This document shows positions 61,868-64,000 of a DNA stretch of 64,000 bases, one piece after another. Made by a program: the position numbers and the translations under genes. The DNA lies in NCBI GenBank assembly GCA_949358305.1, contig OX442317.1, positions 372,001 through 436,000 on the forward strand, read 5' to 3'. Source of the DNA: Strigamia acuminata. Its lineage: Eukaryota > Arthropoda > Chilopoda > Geophilomorpha > Linotaeniidae. Position 1 is the first letter of the stretch; each line of letters opens with the position of its first letter. Below the pieces are notes generated by a model that ran no database searches, was not told the origin of the DNA, and saw only the letters and a program-made list of their open reading frames with translations.

Positions 61868-63663
61868 CTACCAAGGCTTGCAAATGGTCGATAACTGACC
61901 GGGATTTCTGCCGCTTAAAAACATGAGTTGTTTCTTTCCTTCTTCCGAGGCGGCGCCTTCGGTTTGAATCCAGTTGCGATCCATGTAATAATCCAACATA
62001 CTGTGCGCCTCTTGTTGCGTAAAGTTGGACACGGGCACCGGGATGAACGGATCGAGTATTTCAAAGCCTCGTTTGCCAAGCAAGTATCTGGGGAACGGCG
62101 TACTCCTCATCTCCGAGGGGTTGGCGATGTCCGCAACTGTCGTCACCACGGCCGCATTTCGCTAATGCAAAAATTCCTGTCAAATCATGTTTGTTTTGTT
62201 TTTCTACGTTTAACACTTCGTACCCAGTCGTTCGCGAGCATTTTTGTAAAAGCGTGGATTAATGTGACGTCGTCCGCTTCCACTGGACTTTTATCCTCGT
62301 GATGGAGTCTCGTGGGACCAAAAAATGCATTCACGCCGTGAATAGCCACAAATACTTGAACACTAAAATACAAAAGTTAAAAAAGAAATTAAAAATAGTC
62401 ATTTTAATAATAAAAAAAAACTAAAAAAAACGAAGGCTCGTTGCGATCGCTTGAGCTGCACTTCCTCATTCCTTAAATTCCCCAAATAATTCTCTATCAT
62501 GTTTCATGTTTCATGTTTCACCTTCCAGCTGAAGCCAGCAGCTTGATTTCTTTCAACAACACCGCTACACAGTCACACGCAAACTTGATCCGATTTAGTC
62601 CCTATTTATCAAACAACAATTAATAAACTTCACATTTCTTGTTTTTTTTTTCCTTTGCATACTTGATCAACTATGTCCATTAATGGTTTTCCTTTCTCGG
62701 TCACTTCTCTCTGCGTCCACGTGTATTCTTTCGAGGTTTTAAGCTGCAAAAAATATTTTTTTATTTTTAAAATTCAGTTTGTCGAGAAAAACCAAAAAAA
62801 AAAAAAAAAAAATTTACGTTTAGAGTTTTTAATAATTCTGAATTTTGCGTCTTGAAATGCTTCAACCAGTCAGTGGCTTCCTTCTGCTGATCAACTCGAC
62901 CTTCTCGGGTTTCAGACGGACCGTATTCGCGGCACCAGCGAATCCACATGGGAGCTTAATTTGCAAACAAATTCAACATGATTGATTAAATTAAGAAAGC
63001 CAATTACCCCAAGCAACGTGAACAATCAACCATTTTCTACGCATTGCGTAGTGAAGTAAATGGACCATGGTCAATGATTTGCCGCATCCCACTTTGCCAT
63101 CTTTAGCTTCATCTAAGGAAATTTAAAACCACAATTTTCAAATATATTTTCCAGTATTGTTTCGTATTTTAAAGGATACAAAGGACATATCTAATGGCTG
63201 GACTAGAATAGTCCGCTTGATTCAAGTAATTCATAATTTCCAGCGCGGGTCTTCGAACCATGACTGCAAATTCGTTGAAAGTTGCGATCTAAATTGATTG
63301 GAAAATGAGTGAAATTCCAATTGTTAATTGTTATCGTTAGTCGTGTTTGTACGTTTCTAAAATCCGTTTTGTTCATCGCGCCGGTTGTGTTGGCGAGCAG
63401 TTGTTTGTGATCTTCGGTCGGGATGATGTAAAACTGAGATTCGTGGCAAAGTTTGTGATTTAACTAAAAATAAGAAGAAAATTAATTTAGAAAATTAAGT
63501 GGATTTAATTGCATGTTTCTATGTATACCGGGTTCTGGTCTATGCATCTGAAGTAAGAGTGCGATGCCGCTTTCGTTCGAGTTTCAGCTGAGGACGACAA
63601 TCGTTTACATAAAGTAAAACCGCTTTTAAGTTTAAACGAACGAGCTCCAGTCGCGGCAAACAT
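61868..63663 (-). CDS. DAP3: Mitochondrial ribosomal protein mS29 (DAP3)
   Basis: GTP-binding protein of the small mitoribosomal subunit head. Nine exons in transcript order: 63663-63529, 63463-63353, 63288-63180, 63112-63008, 62954-62818, 62743-62662, 62601-62522, 62362-62224, 62161-61868, giving 396 aa, close to human DAP3 (398). The basic N-terminus is a likely presequence. AAA-like motifs include the P-loop in DGKVGCGKSLTMVHLL, PAIRYVLY just before it, FVAIHGVNAFFGPT (Walker B-adjacent block) and YLLGKRGFEILDPF. The stop codon is only 169 bp upstream of the colmedin start on the same strand. Introns are 57-160 nt. Confidence 0.95.
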
Positions 63664-63979
63664 ATTAATTTCTTTTCTATATAAAATCCGGCAAGTCAAA
63701 GTTTAGCACGATGTGTTATCATCTCGCCTTTTGGCGTTACCCGGGCGGAAGTGGCGACATCTATCCTTAGAACGTTGAAACAACATACAATCATTGCTAT
63801 TGTTATTGTTGTTGTTACCGTATTTGGAAATTACCATGTAAATAAAAACTGTTTTGCAAAGCCACACGCACCGAATAAACATCAAGGTAAAATGTCAAAC
63901 CCAAAACAAAAGAAAAGAAAATAAATAAAATAAAATAAAATAGAGAAAACCAGACAAAACTAAGTTTTTGTCCGTAAAA
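63664..63979. promoter_or_regulatory. DAP3 5' region, possible bidirectional promoter
   Basis: Between the DAP3 start and a possible divergent start codon at 63980. It contains GTTACCCGGG near 63736 and AATAAACATC near 63875, plus an AAAATAAAAT run near 63920-63940. Function inferred from layout. Confidence 0.35.
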
Positions 63980-64000
63980 ATGAAAGTTAAGCAGTCCTTG
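63980..64000 (+). CDS. Possible 5' end of a divergent gene (partial)
   Basis: ATG at 63980 in an A-rich, Kozak-like context (AAAAATGAA) opens a frame of seven codons, MKVKQSL, that runs off the window. The head-to-head position relative to DAP3 fits the pattern of the neighbourhood. The fragment is too short to identify. Confidence 0.25.

Overview
This 64 kb window is nuclear DNA of an animal with small introns. Most introns are 50 to 100 nt with GT..AG borders, and nearly every gene is split into many short exons. Several traits point to an arthropod or a close ecdysozoan relative: a PHM enzyme without a PAL domain, a collagen/Ig/olfactomedin 'colmedin', a corazonin/GnRH-type receptor, and a short (CCTAA)4 run (the complement of the arthropod telomere unit TTAGG). 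I cannot name the species.

The window has two parts. Bases 1 to about 19,900 form a gene desert packed with microsatellites (pyrimidine tracts, CTTT, AAT, AAAAAT, CGTT/GAAC) and a few larger structures. These include a perfect 60 bp inverted repeat at 18272-18404, a 32 bp tandem duplication, a GGGATTCGG minisatellite, and several palindromic CRE sites. I see no supportable exon there. From 19,980 to the right edge the window is gene-dense: 14 named or partly named genes plus one unnamed PHD-finger gene and perhaps the start of another. Exon/intron models were built by joining reading frames at GT..AG (once GC..AG) borders, and all of them close in frame.

Order of genes: PHM(+), DCTN3(-), STOML2(+), FKBP8(-), MRPS16(+), PTAR1(-), DCAF12(-), CDK7(+), a GnRH/corazonin-type GPCR(-, with a 4.7 kb intron), an SLC46 transporter(-), REEP5/6(-, two alternative first exons), a TPR membrane protein(-), a PHD-finger protein(+), GTPBP3(+), a GOLM-like Golgi protein(-, two alternative 3' ends), colmedin(-, 16 exons with a 3.3 kb first intron), DAP3/mS29(-), and a possible 5' end of a divergent gene at the right edge.

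Functionally, five genes serve mitochondria: MRPS16 and DAP3 (mitoribosome), GTPBP3 (mt-tRNA modification), STOML2 (inner membrane scaffold) and FKBP8 (outer membrane). Others serve peptide signalling (PHM amidates neuropeptides; the GPCR belongs to a family with amidated ligands), ER and Golgi membrane shape (REEP, GOLM-like), prenylation (PTAR1), transcription/cell cycle (CDK7), ubiquitin ligase targeting (DCAF12) and dynein transport (DCTN3). Many neighbours are head-to-head pairs 200 to 500 bp apart that probably share promoters.
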